DNA from: Actinomycetota bacterium
GTDB taxonomy: Bacteria > Actinomycetota > Nitriliruptoria > Nitriliruptorales > JAHWKO01
DNA length: 5,987 nucleotides
Direction of reading: 5' to 3'
Assembly (NCBI GenBank): GCA_019347855.1
Contig: JAHWKO010000116.1
Coordinates: forward strand, 1 to 5,987
Shown: positions 4,763 to 5,987 of the stretch, in pieces
Numbering within the stretch: position 1 is the first letter of the stretch
Layout of the letters: each line of letters starts with the position of its first letter
Program-made: the position numbers and the translations under genes
The notes under the pieces: generated by a model
What the model was told of the DNA's origin: nothing
What the model saw: the letters and a program-made list of their open reading frames with translations, nothing else
Database searches by the model: none

Positions 4763-5987
4763 GTGAGCCACTACCGCAGCAACCTCCGCGACATCGAGTT
4801 CAACCTCTTCGAGGCCTACGGCACCCAGGACCACTACGGCCAGGGCCCGTTCGCGCAGATGGATCCCGAGACGGCCCAGGCGATCCTGCGCGAGGTCGAG
4901 CGGCTCGCGAAGAACGAGTGGGCCGCCAGCTTCGAGGAGGCCGACCGCACGCCCCTCGAGCTGGTGGACGGCGAGGTCGTCCTGCCCGACGGGTTGAAGG
5001 CCAGCCTGGACGCGTTCTACGAGGGTGGTTGGGACCGTCTGCCCCTGCCGCCCCACCTCGGCGGCTACGGCGCGCCGCCCAGCCTCCGCTGGGCGGCCAG
5101 CGAGCTGCTGCTCGGTGCCAACCCCACCGCGTTCTTCTACTCGGCTGGCGCGTTGATGTCGTTCGTGCTGGACCAGGTCGCGACGGAGGAGCAGAAGGAA
5201 CGCTTCGTCGAGCCGATGATCGAGCGGCGCTGGGGCGGCACGATGGTGCTCACCGAACCCGACGCCGGGTCCGACGTCGGGGCGGGCGTCACCCGCGCGA
5301 CCCAGGTCGAGGGGAACACCTACCACCTCGAGGGCGTCAAGCGCTTCATCACCTCGGGTGAGGCCGACTACTACGAGAACATCATCCACCTGGTGCTCGC
5401 CCGCCCACAGCCAGACCCTCCCGCCCAGCCCGAACCCGGCACCCGCGGTCTGTCGATGTTCATCGTCCCCAAGTACCTGGTGAACGAGGACGGTTCCCTC
5501 GGCGAGCGCAACGGTGTGGTGTGCACCAACATCGAGAAGAAGATGGGCATCAAGGGCTCGACCACGTGCGAGCTCACCTTCGGCGCTGACGAGCCCGCCG
5601 TCGGTTACCTGGTCGGCGGTGTCCACCGCGGCATCAAGCAGATGTTCCGGGTGATCGAGTACGCCCGGATGCTCGTCGGGACCAAGGCCGCCGCGACCCT
5701 GTCGACCGGCTACCTGAACGCCCTCGACTACGCCAAGGTCCGCCAGCAGGGCGCGGACATGACCCAGATGCTCGACAAGTCCGCCCCGAAGGTCGAGATC
5801 ATCAACCACCCCGACGTCCGTCGCATGCTGATGGACCAGAAGGTCCACGCCGAGGGGCTGCGGGCGCTGTACCTGTTCACCGGCTGGGTGCAGGACCAAG
5901 CCGAGCTGCACCCGGACGAGGAGGACTGGCACCTGCGCGACGACCTGCTACTGCCGCTGGTCAAGGGGTACGGGTCCGAGAAGTCCT
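4763..5987 (+). CDS. FadE5-like acyl-CoA dehydrogenase, N-terminal 408 residues (cut by window edge)
   Basis: Acyl-CoA dehydrogenases carry out the first, FAD-dependent oxidation step of fatty acid beta-oxidation, making trans-2-enoyl-CoA. The N-terminus SHYRSNLRDIEFNLFE (2-17) matches the extra N-terminal segment of the large FadE5-type subfamily, which is about 600 residues long. The flavin/substrate signature MVLTEPDAGSDVG is at 161-173, then VKRFITSGE (192-200), the middle beta domain with GLSMFIVPKYLV (229-240), and EKKMGIKGSTTCELTFG (258-274). The C-terminal helical domain starts near 290 and is cut off. The catalytic glutamate expected there is beyond the edge. A Pro/Gln-rich loop lies at 215-226. 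Start: GTG at 4763 is preferred over ATG at 4754 because of the Shine-Dalgarno spacing and the family N-terminus. The ATG form would add three residues. It is divergent from the TetR-family gene, which probably controls it. Chain-length preference cannot be told from the part seen. Confidence 0.93.
   Translation, partial: MSHYRSNLRDIEFNLFEAYGTQDHYGQGPFAQMDPETAQAILREVERLAKNEWAASFEEADRTPLELVDGEVVLPDGLKASLDAFYEGGWDRLPLPPHLGGYGAPPSLRWAASELLLGANPTAFFYSAGALMSFVLDQVATEEQKERFVEPMIERRWGGTMVLTEPDAGSDVGAGVTRATQVEGNTYHLEGVKRFITSGEADYYENIIHLVLARPQPDPPAQPEPGTRGLSMFIVPKYLVNEDGSLGERNGVVCTNIEKKMGIKGSTTCELTFGADEPAVGYLVGGVHRGIKQMFRVIEYARMLVGTKAAATLSTGYLNALDYAKVRQQGADMTQMLDKSAPKVEIINHPDVRRMLMDQKVHAEGLRALYLFTGWVQDQAELHPDEEDWHLRDDLLLPLVKGYGSEKS

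Noticed and set aside
4520..5932. A 470-codon open frame on the minus strand, antisense to the acyl-CoA dehydrogenase
   Set aside because: The plus strand has clear family motifs in a full-length frame. The antisense product has no domain and runs through the divergent promoter into the TetR gene in another frame. It is a mirror of biased codon use.

Overview
This window is very GC-rich (about 70 percent or more by eye). It has Shine-Dalgarno motifs of the AGGAGG type, GTG and TTG starts, and gene families typical of actinobacteria: a tandem pair of CNNM/CorC membrane proteins, a FadE5-like acyl-CoA dehydrogenase and a TetR-family regulator. An actinobacterial chromosome is the best reading. 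The exact class cannot be decided from this stretch. There is no sign of a mobile element, prophage, CRISPR array or RNA gene. Coding density is high and the longest non-coding gap is about 146 bases.

Layout: five genes lie on the minus strand and one on the plus strand. In minus-strand transcription order they are a TetR-family regulator (4616 to 4038), a short predicted lipoprotein of no recognised family (3944 to 3222), two full-length paralogous DUF21-CBS-CorC membrane proteins whose reading frames overlap by four bases (3128 to 1818, then 1821 to 436), and, 28 bases further on, the start of a hotdog-fold PaaI-like thioesterase that runs off the left edge (407 to 1). On the plus strand, facing away from the regulator, an acyl-CoA dehydrogenase of the FadE5 type starts at 4763 and runs off the right edge.

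How the genes may work together: the regulator and the acyl-CoA dehydrogenase share one divergent control region (4617-4762). It holds a perfect 14-base palindrome and a locally AT-rich stretch with two AAC/GTT dyads, so local control of fatty acid beta-oxidation is the simplest model. A GC-rich hairpin just after the regulator's stop codon suggests that its transcript ends there. The two CNNM/CorC proteins are probably translationally coupled and may act together in magnesium (or other divalent cation) export or homeostasis. The thioesterase looks co-transcribed with them but has no obvious functional link. The lipoprotein is probably anchored outside the membrane, and its role is unknown.

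Overall this is mostly an ordinary metabolic and membrane-housekeeping region. The points most worth following up are the divergent regulatory region, the coupled paralog pair with its thioesterase, the repeat cluster ahead of the lipoprotein, and the lipoprotein itself.
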